DNA of 64,000 nucleotides from Symsagittifera roscoffensis (Eukaryota > Xenacoelomorpha > Acoela > Convolutidae): positions 9,862,027-9,926,026 of the forward strand of contig NC_087068.1 of assembly GCF_963678635.1 (NCBI RefSeq), written 5' to 3'. The notes under the pieces are model-generated. The model did no database searches, was not told the DNA's origin, and saw only the letters and a program-made list of their open reading frames with translations. The first letter of the stretch is position 1. Every line of letters starts with the position of its first letter. Below, one piece after another: positions 1 to 11,262 of the stretch. Made by a program: the position numbers and the translations under genes.

Positions 1-150
1 TGTTTAATTTTATAGGATTTCTTTTCTCACTGTTAAAAGGAATCCATAACACATGCGCTATACACACACAAGTAAACCGCCAAGCAAGTGTAGCACGTAT
101 ATTATTTGCAGGATATTTTGGAATTTTCTCAACATCAATCAAAAAAAACT
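1..150 (+). pseudogene. Short hydrophobic reading frame resembling the LINE-array leader ORF
   Basis: A frame open from the window edge to a TAG near 155. It carries a motif of the form SLLK-x3-N-x-CAIHT-x-V. The same pattern (SFLK-x3-N-x-CAIHT-x-V) occurs in the 70-codon frame repeated at 20571, 23488, 25601 and 30696. A second similarity between the two loci is the TNLHGIL-like translation at about 1910-1975. The match is short and could be chance, and the fragment is cut by the window start. Confidence 0.3.
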
Positions 151-399
151 TCTTCTAGATGCACAAATAAAAGAGTATAATACAAAAATATCCACAAGAC
201 CAAAAACATATGACGAAGAACATAATAATGTAGACATAACACCTACAGCACCACAGATACCAACCACACCACAAAACCACCATCCATTATCATTAGTTCC
301 CCGAAATTTTCGAAACCTAGCAATCACAAATAATCCAAATTTCAGACCAAATACAACACAAAGTCCCATTCAACACATAATGACACATCATTCACAAAA

Positions 400-1643
400 T
401 GATAATACATATGAACAAACTATCGAACAACCTCATACCACCACTTTTCAGTCTCAAAATAATCATTTTTGTATCCTACGATGAGCCGACAAACTGGATC
501 CCTCCATCGCTCAAACTCCCACCCAGCCAACCTCCAAACTCAAATCCCAACTATCCCACTTTTTGCTTTCCCGCCACCCGATTCTTCAGTTATTAATATA
601 CCATCAAACATGAATTCTGATACTAACTCAGATATTTCAGTTTTTCATACCATCTCACAATTTAATAACTCCGATGTAGAAACTCCCGACGAAATCGCAG
701 ACTCCGAACCATCTCCCTCTACCCATACCCAGACCAACTCTTCAGCTTTTTCAACACCCCCTTTCGATCCATCCAAACCAGTCATCCACTCCCATCCCTT
801 TCCACTCCTTCTTACGCTTCCCAAGTAACCCCAACCTATTCTCCATTTAATTCCGACAGATCGCATAAGAACTCCCCAGATAACATTCAAATTTCCGAAG
901 AACTTGACACTTTTATTACACTACAACAACAATTAACATACCCCCACACTCCTACGATACATCAACTATCATCAACAGTAACATCATCAAATCCACAAAC
1001 ACCTACACCACTTTCAGATTACACTCCATCATTAGCCCAATCATCCACATCCACCGAAACACCTACCAGCACTAACCGAGCTTACCACACTTTTAAACGA
1101 AAATTCTCAAATCACCCATTTACAACCAAACCCCGAACAGCCAGAGAATATATCAACCACCCAGATCACACAAACACAAAAAATTACCTCCAAATAACCC
1201 TACCCTCATTTCCACAATAAACCTTAAATATTTCTACCACTACTAATGAAACACGAAATTTTGTTGTTGAGCACGTTTTAATACCAACACTTCATTGGAC
1301 AGCTTACTACAACTATACCAACCCCCTTTATCTACCACTAACTAATACTAATGAAAATATCGAGAGAAACCAAAATATACTATATAGACTCACCACATCA
1401 TTAACACCTCGACAATTTACATACGTTGGATATAAAAAATTATTGAAAACATTCACAGCACCCCGAGCTAACGATTACTCAATTGAATACTACGATCATA
1501 ATATCATCCGTCCTAACCAAGATAAATTTTTAGACGAAGACCGCTTTGCAAACCCGCAACTAACCGAAAATTTTTTTATTAAAACACCATACCTATTTAC
1601 ACTTAATATTTTTGATAAAAAGGACGATCAGAAAATTTCATAA
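400..1643 (+). pseudogene. Broken Ser/Thr/Pro/Asn-rich coding relic, unrecognised
   Basis: A coding-like stretch in two frames. The first runs from about 469 to 828 and is rich in S, T, P, N and D. Near position 795 the coding character moves to the frame in register with 804, which stays open to a TAA near 1217. It then continues in that same frame to 1643, through a more structured part rich in Y, N and F. Codon use is uniformly C-ending in the disordered part, unlike the surrounding AT-rich DNA. One frameshift plus one in-frame stop suggest a decayed gene or element protein, though sequencing error or unannotated introns could also explain them. I see no catalytic motif and do not recognise the family. 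A gag-like or structural protein of a mobile element is possible but is inference only. Confidence 0.45.
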
Positions 1644-1972
1644 GCACTAGTTGACATACAAGCATATGAAAGCTTCTATGATAAATTTCAGTTATTTTCA
1701 CTAACCTTTTACTTTTTTTCACCACAGAAACGCGATTTGCACTGTTCCCACGATATAATGTTACGCACTAAACAAATGCACACTTACACATATTATCGTT
1801 TTATATAAAACCAATTTGATTTACACACACCATCACGACAACCTCACCATCGTTTTCAGTTTATTAACTCGAAATACACATCACCATTCTTTCTTAACTT
1901 TACATAATGCATTAAAAATACTAACCTCCACGGCATCCTCCGCAACTACGACCCAGTTACCCAAATGTATAA

Positions 1973-2290
1973 TTCTGTCCCATCACGAAGACCTTCAATG
2001 ATGATGAATCAAGACCCTTCATTTTCCCGCATGGATTCATACAACCTATCGAAATACCCATACTAGAATTTATTCATAACACTAAATGTAATCATAAAAT
2101 TTACAACCTAATCCAAAACACACCTCATGAGTTCGCAGTAGGCACAGAAGAACTAAACACCATCAACGCACTTCAATTACTTTGGCCACTGCTACAAACT
2201 AAAAGTGTTATACGCATGCTAGCCAAGTTATTAACAACATCAGACTTGATTTACGACATCTTCGCACATGGCTTTTTCCCAGATGAATAA
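1973..2290 (+). pseudogene. Open coding-like segment, end of the unrecognised relic
   Basis: About 105 codons without a stop between TAA at 1970 and TAA at 2288. The translation is balanced and protein-like, including FIFPHGF, IPILEF, LQLLWPLL and AHGFFPDE, and does not look like random AT-rich sequence. It lies on the same strand as the coding relic at 400-1643 and may be the C-terminal part of the same broken gene, or a separate exon. I do not recognise the family. No ATG is required if it is an exon. Confidence 0.4.
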
Positions 2291-3119
2291 GGTAAATATG
2301 AATTAAAATAATTTTAACTAATAAATTCAAAATTGTACTAAAAATTTTCTATCAATGTTTAATTTATCCTTATAGTCTTCACGCCACAATCATCTACAAA
2401 ACAGAAAAAAGACAAATAAAAATACAAACTATTAATTTATAATAAAACTCCTAAATCTTTCGCACTAATTAATGTTGTAAAATTCTTACCCAAGTAGTAA
2501 TTTCATTTATAATTTATTTCCCCAAGAAGCAGTAAAACTAAATACGATGAAAATGTATAATTTTAACCTTCCCCAAAAACAGTAAATTTCAATTTATAAC
2601 CAATAAATTCATAAAATGAGAAAACAGTACTAACCTTTTTAATAATTTCATTCATTCGCGCAAGAATTCTATCCAAACTCGCACAGCTCGCCCACGAAGA
2701 GTTGTTTAAATAATGATTTTATGTTTCAAGTTTTCACTAACAACAACTCAAACAAGCAATACCAAGTTTCAACCTTTTCTTTAACCCGGTTGGAAAGGAA
2801 TTATATACTAAACCAAACTAACCAACGCAGCTTACTAAACACCACAAATCATAAAAAAACAGCATGACTAAGAAAAGAAAACCAACGGTACCCAAACCGG
2901 ATTAACCCAGCTTAAAACTGGATAATTTATTCTTTTGAGGACTATTATGAAGTCTAAGAAAGAAATAATAAAACACAAAAAAGTCGTAAGACAAACCCAA
3001 ACCAAAAACAATTTGATTTTTGAAAAAAAGACACAACCAAAGTAACATAAGAAAGACCAGAAAAACTAACATAAAAAGTTATCACATAACAGGACCTCTC
3101 AAAGAAACAGCATGAAATC
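2291..3119. other. AT-rich stretch without recognised content
   Basis: A/T-rich DNA with frequent stops in all frames. I see no RNA gene, terminal inverted repeat or recognisable protein. Confidence 0.6.
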
Positions 3120-3225
3120 ATACTCCCACTCCTGGCCTAACCCACCAGAGAAGGACGTCCTGAGCTTGCTTATAGCCGGCCTAACCCACCGCGCTACACC
3201 CACGCTTTGTGACCACACTTCAATT
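3120..3225 (-). repeat. Possible tRNA-derived SINE fragment
   Basis: On the minus strand the sequence contains GTAGCGCGGTGGGTTAGGCC, which resembles a Pol III A box as found in tRNA-derived SINEs. The core GGTGGGTTAGGCC recurs about 55 bp further on. No convincing B box follows at the usual spacing, so this is at best a rearranged or truncated SINE head. The segment is clearly more GC-rich than its flanks. Confidence 0.3.
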
Positions 3226-4005
3226 TTTAATAAGAGGTTTTCAAGGGCGAGTAACTCTTCAAAATAACTGAATTAAAATAAAACGCTTTTGTGAAAACAA
3301 CTAACTAAGATCATGACTAAAAACCAAATTAACAAAAATTTATAAAATGTAAATCATAATATGAAGTATATAGATCATACGCAACAACAAAGACGAACAT
3401 CTAAAGACTAGACGATCCCATCACACTCAAACAAAAGAATGGCTAAACACAACCGACATGCCGTCCACAATCACGACTCAAAGGATTTAGAGTACGACTT
3501 GACTTCGCAGAAAAGGACTTTATTGAACTAGACCAATGACCACCTCGATGTTCAAGTATACGTACAGATCCGAGTTACAAGGCATCCCTTCCAAACACGA
3601 TCTTCACGCCATTCCCAGACGAGGCTACACACAAAACAGTCCTCCACTAATACAGGAAAACCTGACATAGCAAACCATTTTGAAATCGGATTGATTTCAT
3701 TGGGGATCACAGTCGTTGTCAAATGACAAGATAACAACTTCATGTCCATAATTCCAGCGTCCTGAAACGTTCTTCTTCAAGAGGAACCGGATAAGAAAAT
3801 GATGTTCGCCAAATACCAACGTTCATCATCCATCCTTCAATTACAGAAAGAAAGATAAATCTAAAAACTCTGTAAACCCCGGATGGGTGGAACCTGATCT
3901 AAACTACATTTTATTATTGGATAAATTAGATATTTTATCACTATAAAATATTTAATATTAACCAATCATATTCCATCTAACTAACAACCCCCCACTTATT
4001 GGTAA

Positions 4006-4033
4006 GTGCTGAAATTACTTGTAATTTCAGCAC
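4006..4033. repeat. Perfect 13-bp hairpin repeat
   Basis: GTGCTGAAATTAC and its exact reverse complement are separated by two bases. No known function is evident. It lies at the start of a segment (about 3990-4340) that differs in composition from the surrounding AT-rich DNA, so it could mark the end of an unrecognised element. Confidence 0.7.
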
Positions 4034-5008
4034 CAGAGAGATTTGAATTTAACTTAGAAATTAGTTACCTCTCCAAGAGAACTTCAGCAGCCGCAATAAG
4101 CCAGTATACTCTAGATCTATTGAGCCTAGCAGAGACTAGTTAAACACCCTGAGACTAGTAGATATAAGAGTAAGATTAGGATCGGTATTAGACTAAGAAG
4201 TTGCACGAATTTTTCCGGCCGAAAATAAGATAGCGTGACGAGCAGACGGTGTACCCTATCCGAAATTACTCTATGAGTTATACACCCTAAAACATAACTC
4301 ACCTGATATTAATTTCAGTCTGGAGAAAATTTTGACAGTCAAATTTTTTTAAGGGAAATTGGATCAGGTACTCTGCTCTCAAAATCTTCAAAACTATGAG
4401 CATAAAATTTTGTTCAAAATTTTGAGCGTTTATCCCAAAATACGAGATAAATGAGCCAATGAAACCTTTACAAAAACATCTTTAGACGGATCATTCTCGA
4501 ACAAAATCATATGAATCCGTTTACAGGTGTTTCGTAAATTATGGGCACTTTGAAACGCAAACTGTCCTATGTGTATGATACAACGGGTAAAACTGTTTAT
4601 GCCATCAGATAGACCATAGAATACACATTTCTCGCAAGACGGAACAAAAATTACTCTGTTGAAACGGCCTCGTAAAAAATGTGATTTCTTCAAAATTTGT
4701 GATTTTTTTGTTTTCAATCCACGCATTTTATCCGGTTAAAATAATCACGCCAGAACAAAATTTTTTTATCGTTTTTATTCATTACCGAAACTATTCAGCC
4801 ACATGGGTTAGAAAGGAGTTCTTTCTCCATTACAATATTTCCATTGAATTCGAGACGATTTAACAGACCATCGTTACTCGAGTGAACTTGGCAAAAAACT
4901 TTAACGGTATAACGAAGGAAAAATGTCGCGTTGAATGGTAGGCAATTTCAACAGCTGCCGAAATGAAAATGGATGTTTTTTTTATCATTTATTTATTTTA
5001 TATTAATA

Positions 5009-5735
5009 CAGTGCTGATTTAAATTATCCGGACAAAACGAACAAAACTTGAATTTTCAAACGCGTTTTTCTCAATTTGGGTTAAGATTAGACAAAAAGTG
5101 AAGAGGACAAAAATTGCTTAGAATTTCACCAGAATTAATATGGTACCATTTTCCTCCGAAATTCTCAACAAAAATGACCCACAAATGGGTCATTTTGGCT
5201 TTTTTCAATTAATCAAGAATTACGCTGAAACTACTTTCATAATTGATAAAAAAAATTATATCACAGGAAGCCTCTTACGCAGTTCAACAAAGTTTAAGAA
5301 GGGTTAAATCTCCAAAAGTTTGCGCAAACTGTTTAAAATTTATTTTTAAACAGATTCTGGGTTTTATATAGTAAAAATCACATTTATTGACTATCAAGTG
5401 AAAATTTTTTCTCTTATACTGGTTTTTGGAGATTTAACTCTTTTTAAACTTTGTTGAGCTGCGTAAGGGGCTTCCTTTGATATAATTTTCTTATCAATTA
5501 ACAAAATAGTTTCAGCGTAATTCTTGATTAATTGAAAAAAGCCAAAATGACCCATTTTTGGGGTATATTTTTTGTTGAGAATTTCGGAGAAAAAATGGCA
5601 CCATATTAATTCTGGTGAAATTCTAAGCAACTTTTGTTCTCTTCATTTTTTGTCTAATCTTAACCCAATTTGAGAAAAACGCATTTGAAAATTCAAGTTT
5701 CGTTCGTTTTGTCCGGATAATTTATATCAGCACTG
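5009..5735. mobile_element. Tc1/mariner-type foldback element
   Basis: The ends are CAGTGCTGAT... and ...ATCAGCACTG, directly flanked by TA on both sides (5007-5008 and 5736-5737). The TA duplication is the hallmark of Tc1/mariner integration. The inverted arms are long, about 300 bp each (roughly 5009-5315 and 5415-5735), around a short central spacer. Both arms carry matching blocks such as ATTATCCGGACAAAACGA and its complement. No transposase frame is present. This is a non-autonomous foldback or MITE-like copy, and the arms differ at many sites, so it is old. Confidence 0.8.
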
Positions 5736-6507
5736 TATATATTCAACGAAGAGGCAAAGCTAAGCTTAGCACGACTTGCAATACAAAGCAAGAAAGCCGC
5801 TAGTCGGAAAAAATTGAAAATGACAAAAAACTAGATAGATCAAAATATAAATATCTAGTCTTGAAAAAAAACGCCAAAACAATAGAATCAATATGTGAAA
5901 TTACCATCGGAAAAAATTACCAAGCAGAAACAAAGCCAAAAACACCAAAGCAAAAACCCTCTAAGCCAAAAAAAATCAACAAAACTAAAATTAATCAATC
6001 CCATCGAAACTAAGCCAACAAAAAATCAGCGGAAATCATTTGGGCAGAATAAAATTTCTAAGCGATTAAAAAAAACTATACGGAGTCAAGGTTAATAAAA
6101 ATACAAACAGCAGAGAAAACATCAAAACACTTAAAACAACTACAATGTAACATGCGTACCTTAAAAAACTGAAGAAAAAATTTGAAAAAGTTTTTTATGT
6201 TGCTGGAAGTTTTCATTTGTGAAACAATTGCAACATGATAACTATTGATACAAATTTCATCGAAACTGTGGTGCAAGTTATTTGAGTAGTTTTCGACAAT
6301 GCAAAAACAAGATCAACTCTAAAAGAACTGTTTTTTGATCTTGTAAAACTGTATTGGACAATTTTTGGATTGCCCGGGCTACTACAATCATCAAACATTC
6401 AAATCTAGGCAACAAGGGACACTCGACTGATGAAAACTTCAAATTATTTTCGGGCAAAAAGAATCAAACAAACGTTTTCTAGTAGTTGAGAATTTTTTTT
6501 TACATTA
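5736..6507. other. A-rich spacer between mobile elements
   Basis: Lysine-coding A-rich frames (for example 5895-6095) reflect base composition only. I find no supported gene or repeat here. Confidence 0.5.
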
Positions 6508-6699
6508 CGAGGCCAAACTGTACCTTTAGTGAATTATAAAAAAATTCCGCATCAAGGACGCTCCGTTTGTTCTTCTTTTGTTCTTTCATTCTCACTGATC
6601 GTTCTGACAAAATTTTAACATGTTTAAAGACTTGTCTCTGGAATCCAGGAATTTACAGACACAAAATTGTGCGCTTATCCAGTGCACAGTTTGGCCTCG
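6508..6699. mobile_element. Harbinger-like MITE, copy 1
   Basis: A 192-bp element with terminal inverted repeats CGAGGCCAAACTGT / ACAGTTTGGCCTCG. It is flanked by TTA on both sides (6505-6507 and 6700-6702). A 3-bp TTA duplication fits PIF/Harbinger-type insertion. A second copy with the same termini and internal sequence lies at 44493-44679. Neither encodes a transposase. Confidence 0.65.
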
Positions 6700-6820
6700 T
6701 TATGTATAACAAAGCGAATAAACTTTTTTCCTTTACAGGAATTATTTCCTCGATTTTTGTCCAAAAGCACTTTGTGCAATGACAGCCAGAAAGCTTGTCA
6801 GAAAAGGATTTGAAGAATGA

Positions 6821-7107
6821 GAAGAGTATGTTTTTGCTCTTTCACACAAAATCTTTTACCAGGCATAAATAAAAAATGAAATATTAGAACACATGAATAA
6901 AAAAAAAATCATTTGCATAGTTTCGCGCACGTTTTCGGGCTCTTTCACAATTTTCTGGCATCTGTCCCTCAGAAAGAGCAAAAGCATACTCTTCAACAGT
7001 TAGAACATAGTTGAAGATGGCCTCGGGCAAAAAAGCCGCACTCGGGCACTTCGTGCCTTCAGGCCGGGCTCTTTTTCCCTCGGGCGTCTTTCAACTATGT
7101 TCTAACT
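6821..7107. repeat. Compound foldback repeat, copy 1
   Basis: Two nested-in-series palindromes. The first pairs GAAGAGTATGTTTTTGCTCTTTC (6821-6843) with its complement at 6972-6994. The second pairs AGTTAGAACATAGTTGAAGA (6998-7017) with its complement at 7087-7107. Between the second pair lies a C/G-rich segment containing CCTCGGGC. The same two-palindrome layout recurs at 9450-9694, so it is a repeated unit and not a chance hairpin. Confidence 0.7.
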
Positions 7108-7469
7108 ACTACATAGTCATTTTTTAGTCATTGTGTTTTTGTTCGTACAAACTCAATATTTTGATACCTAAAATTCGCTCGATTAAAAGTCCGGCTTTTT
7201 TGTTTTTGTTACACGAAACGTAAGTTACTTAATTTAAAACGAAACTCATTTTAGAGCAAGGCTTTTCCGCATTATATCCCCGAATAATTTTTTTTAGTTA
7301 GCAAACAATAAGCGCCTGGCATTTAGTTTGATTAAATTAAATTATCTTCAATTTCAAGTGAAACATCCTAAGAACAGTATTATTAAATGTTTCTGATGCT
7401 CCTAAACCTAGATCCGTATTGATTTTCAAATTAGTAGCTGCTGTTTTTGTCAATCACAGAATCAGTTTA

Positions 7470-8296
7470 CAGGGTGTTTTCAAAAATTATTTTGTTTATG
7501 AAATCTCTCTCACTTTACAAATATTTCGGTTATTGAACTGATGTTTTTGCAGTAGGCAGCAAAGTTTTGCCAAAGTTTGATGATATAACTTGAAGGATTT
7601 CACAATTTAAGGAGTTTTCACTGCATTTTGTGTTGAACAACCTAATATAGTATTGAATTAGAACAACCGATTAAAATGAATTTAAACAGAATTTTTGATA
7701 AGGAAAAAAATTATTACTTGGATTGTTATCAGAAAAAGTATCAGGATAAATTTTTTTTAGACTTTTACCAGCTTTCTTATGTTGCAACCAAAATTACATC
7801 CATAAAACCTGTCAATTCATTTGGTCAAAATTAAGAAGATAAAATTAGGACTTGTAATTGATTTTGCATCAATTGACCCTCTTTACAACCCTAATTTTCG
7901 ACCAATTGAATCGACAGGTTTTAAGGGTGTAATTTTTGTTCAAAACTTTGCATAAAAAATTGCATCATAAAAAGCTGGTATAAATCCAAGCAAGTTTTGT
8001 CCTCATCATTTTTCGGCCAGACCTAAGCGAATTTTAGAAAGAAGATTTTTAACTATTCTGTTTTAGTTCATATATTCGATTGTTTTAATTCAAGACTATA
8101 GTGGCTTGTTCAGCACTAAATGCAGTGAGAATGCATCAAAATTTGAAATCACGCGTGAAGAAAAATAAAACTACCTCAAGGAGTTATATCATCAAAATTC
8201 GGAGTATTTTTGATGCCTACTACCAGTAACAATCACTCTAGTAACCTAATTATTTGTGAGATGAGAGATTTACAATTTTTTTTTAAAAAAACCCTG
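7470..8296. mobile_element. Foldback DNA element with CAGGGT ends and TA duplication
   Basis: The element begins CAGGGTGTTTT and ends AAAAAAACCCTG, with TA on each side (7468-7469 and 8297-8298). The arms match over most of their length: GTAGGCA, TTTGATGATATAACT, CACTGCATTT and an inner AAACCTGTCAATTC block are all mirrored. About 827 bp, with no transposase frame. TA duplications fit the Tc1/mariner group. It is a different family from 5009-5735 because the terminal sequences differ. Confidence 0.75.
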
Positions 8297-9200
8297 TATA
8301 GAGTGTTGCAGTTTTGATCTAAGGAAACGGAGACTATAAAGAGGTACCACTAATAATCGAGGGCATAGTATAAAGACCCAAACTTTTCTGATAACTAAGT
8401 AATCATTTGACACAAGACTCTCGAACGCAGGACATAGTTCAAATAGCCTATTCCAATTGAGCTGACTCTCTGTTTATAGTTTATGGTAGCTGGTGCGCGT
8501 ACTAAGCGCTTATCACCGCTTGGCGGCGATAGAACGCTCCCATTTTTATAAAGAACATTGCCCTTTGTTAAGAAGTAGTCATTTTTAATTCAGCCAATGC
8601 AGCATGTTTAAGCAAACGGTAGAAATCGGATCATTGCCAAACTTAACGAAAAAGGGCGGCTTTCTGCCCAAGTTAAGTTGTTTTTCTGATGTTATCAGCA
8701 CATCGATGCTCGGATGTTGGGCAAATCGGATGTTTGCACGGGACACCTTAATCGAGTACCAGTAATTAACTGACCAGCGCTCAACGAAAAAAAAATGAAA
8801 ATTGCAGAAAACTGCTTTATCTATCAAATAAAATTGTTCCCTCAAAGTCCTTCAAAATGCACGTCGCTCGAAATTTTGACTCGAAGATAAACACAATTTA
8901 CATGACCTTTATAATACAAGGTCGACGAGAGGAGTGGCTAAAGTGAAAACTAATTCGGACGTGATTTTATTGTAAAACTCTTAGTACACATTAAAGTAGG
9001 TTTCCTAAAAATTGAACAGTAAAAAAACTAAGATAATTTTTTTCTGAAAAATTGTTGGTCATGAGTGCTTTCCTCTGTTAGTAATTTCACAATTGTTTTG
9101 TGTATTTTTTTAAACTGAATTATTTGAGCTGAAAAAACTAATTTTTTGTAGTGTGACGAATGACAGAAGTCCGCGTAGAAGGCGGTCTAAAAAACTGAAG
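8297..9200. other. Spacer without recognised gene
   Basis: Mostly AT-rich. A slightly GC-richer patch near 8480-8540 and an 86-codon minus-strand frame at 8585-8845 show no recognisable domain. I see nothing else. Confidence 0.5.
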
Positions 9201-9349
9201 TGTAACGAGGGTTTTACAAGGCAAAGTATAAAGACCAAATGTTTCGGTCACGGCCTAATTAGTCCCAATGTCAGTTTTCATATCGATTAATGTGAAAAAA
9301 AAATTTTTCTTTTAAAATTTTGCAGGTAGGGGAAAAAAGAAAAAGAGCC
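9200..9349. mobile_element. Truncated copy of the GGCTCTTTTTC miniature element
   Basis: Internal sequence GTGTAACGAGGGTTTTACAAGG, followed by a GACCAAATGT, GGCCTAATTAGTCC and TCAGTTTTCAT series, matches the elements at 38926, 39400 and 43769. It ends in GAAAAAGAGCC like them. The left inverted repeat is missing, so this is a 5'-truncated, diverged copy. Confidence 0.55.
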
Positions 9350-9449
9350 TTATTTTTGTCTTCACTGATTTTAGATCTTAGATTAAACACGTGCATAATA
9401 ATTGAAGTTTTTTTGTTTTGAGTTCGAGTCTCCTAAATATTAAGTATTG

Positions 9450-9694
9450 GAAGAGTATGTTTTTGCTCTTTCACACATGTTCTTTCACGACAAGGCATGA
9501 ATGAAAAATGAAATATTAGAACGCAAAAAAGAAAAAAGAAAACGTTAGCATAGTTTCGCGCATTTTTCCGGACTCTTTCACAAATTTTGGGCTTTTTCCC
9601 TCGGAAAGAGCAAAAACATACTCTTCAACAATTAAAACATAGTTGAAGATAGCCTCGGGCAAAAGAGACGCCATCTTTCAACTAAGTTTTAACT
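9450..9694. repeat. Compound foldback repeat, copy 2
   Basis: Same arrangement as 6821-7107: GAAGAGTATGTTTTTGCTCTTTC pairs with GAAAGAGCAAAAACATACTCTTC, and then a second palindrome built on ATAGTTGAAGAT follows. It is slightly shorter in the C/G-rich centre. The two copies lie about 2.6 kb apart in the same orientation. Confidence 0.7.
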
Positions 9695-9743
9695 ACTACA
9701 GACTTCCTGGAACAGTAATTTTCATTCCACAGCTAAACAATAA

Positions 9744-10133
9744 ATGGGCACTGGTGTTTTCGACCAGCAAAGATTTAATATGAGCAAGGCATTAATAAAA
9801 TGTAGAGGCGAAGCACAGCTACGCACCATTTGCCATGGAAAAAATGTCTGTCTAGAGAAAATAAAAAAAATCAGACCGGAACAATATTGGAAAACTGTTT
9901 TGAATATTGAAAAAATAAAAAAAACCTGTTTGAATCCAACTGACGTCCTTATTTGGCTAGCTATGCAGAACACACAGGATGAAACTATTTGTAAGCATAC
10001 AAAATCTGCTTTTTTTCTTCAGATGAGACAATATACAATTACCAAACAATTTTCTATCATTTTGAAACAATCCAAACAAGTAAGATTAAACAAACAACAC
10101 ACCCCACCTGGAAAAAACTTAAGATTTTTCTAA
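9744..10133 (+). other. 129-codon open frame of unknown status
   Basis: An ATG-started frame with a Lys/Gln-rich, plausible-looking translation that includes four cysteines in the first 85 codons. I recognise no domain, see no splice or promoter context, and the region has no homologous second copy here. In DNA this AT-rich, an open frame of this size is uncommon but not rare across 64 kb. It is reported only as a candidate. Confidence 0.15.
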
Positions 10134-10795
10134 AAACAACAAATGTATTGAAATGATAAACTTAAGAAACAATTCAAAATCTAATAATTGTACTTCTTGC
10201 TTAAAGAAAAAACTGCTCAAAACCTTCGAAAAAAAAACAAAGATGTAGAAACAAGAAAGAAATTCTGCTAAACAAAACAAACGATTGTGAAGATCTGAAA
10301 GTTCCGACTGCCCTTTAATTGGTATCAAATTGTTGTAGGTAAGGAAAAAAATCAAAATCATAAACTTAAGAGAATATCATGAGTGCAATTTTTTAATGCG
10401 ACTGATTAGATTGCCTCAAATAATTCTGGAACGAGTGTTGTGCGGGATAATCGCTGCGCATAAATAAATCGCTTTCGGCATCATTGCGCGCATAAATTAC
10501 AGATTTCAGACACTCATAAGTTTATGAAAAAGATCGGAGGCAAAATATATTTTTTATTTTTGAACGCAAGGAGTCGATATCTTCCTTGGTGAATAAAAAC
10601 TTTTTCTCTAAACTAACAATTCGATCGATAAAAATTGACAGAAAAAAAATCTTAAAAAACGTCATATCTCGCATACTAAAAGGTAGCAGTCACCTTTTTA
10701 GTCAGGATTTCCAACTCCGGAAGATACCCTGACAGCACTCAACTACAGGGTTGAGAAATTCAACTTTGGTGGATTTTTTCCAAGTAAACAAATAA

Positions 10796-10918
10796 TTGGG
10801 TATTCATATTTGGAGGACCAATTTGCAGTCCCTCGGGTAACCCTGACAGCATCCCACTTGGGTATTCATATTTGGAGGACCAATTTCCAGTCCCTCGGGA
10901 AACACTGGCAGCATTCAA
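10796..10918 (+). repeat. Two-unit tandem repeat of about 61 bp
   Basis: TTGGGTATTCATATTTGGAG and the following ACCAATTTGCAGTCCCTCGGG... occur twice back to back with few differences. A related block containing CCCTGACAGCA also lies just upstream near 10727. This is a recent local duplication. Confidence 0.8.
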
Positions 10919-11177
10919 CTTCAAGAACACTGAAGTCAAGCTGAAAAATTGCCAAAAATCGCAACCTGTGTAATGTACGATTTATAGCTTAAACGGGCAA
11001 ATTTCTTGCGTTAAAGATGCGAAAACAAAACGTTGAAACAGCTTAATTATTGAGACAGCGAATCCCGGATTTAAAACTGAGTCGAAGATTCGGTCCCAAC
11101 CACTAGCGAGAACACAAAAAGCAGCTCTGGAAATTGCAGTAAAAACTAAAGCTTTGAATTAGCAAAAATTCGGCAAG

Positions 11178-11262
11178 CTCTAGGATTCGATCTGCAACCT
11201 ACTGCGACAAGATATTTCAAGTCTCACGAACTAACCACTCAGACGCGCACGCTTAACCACTG
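11178..11262 (-). repeat. tRNA-Ser-derived sequence (SINE head or tRNA pseudogene)
   Basis: Read on the minus strand it follows the plan of tRNA-Ser(TGA): A-box-like GAGTGGTTAG, then an anticodon region GACTTGAAAT in which TGA is the triplet, a long variable arm, and a B-box-like GATCGAATCCT. The D and T stems are degraded and the GGTTCGA of the B box is interrupted. It is therefore a pseudogene or the head of a SINE, not a working tRNA gene. Confidence 0.5.
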
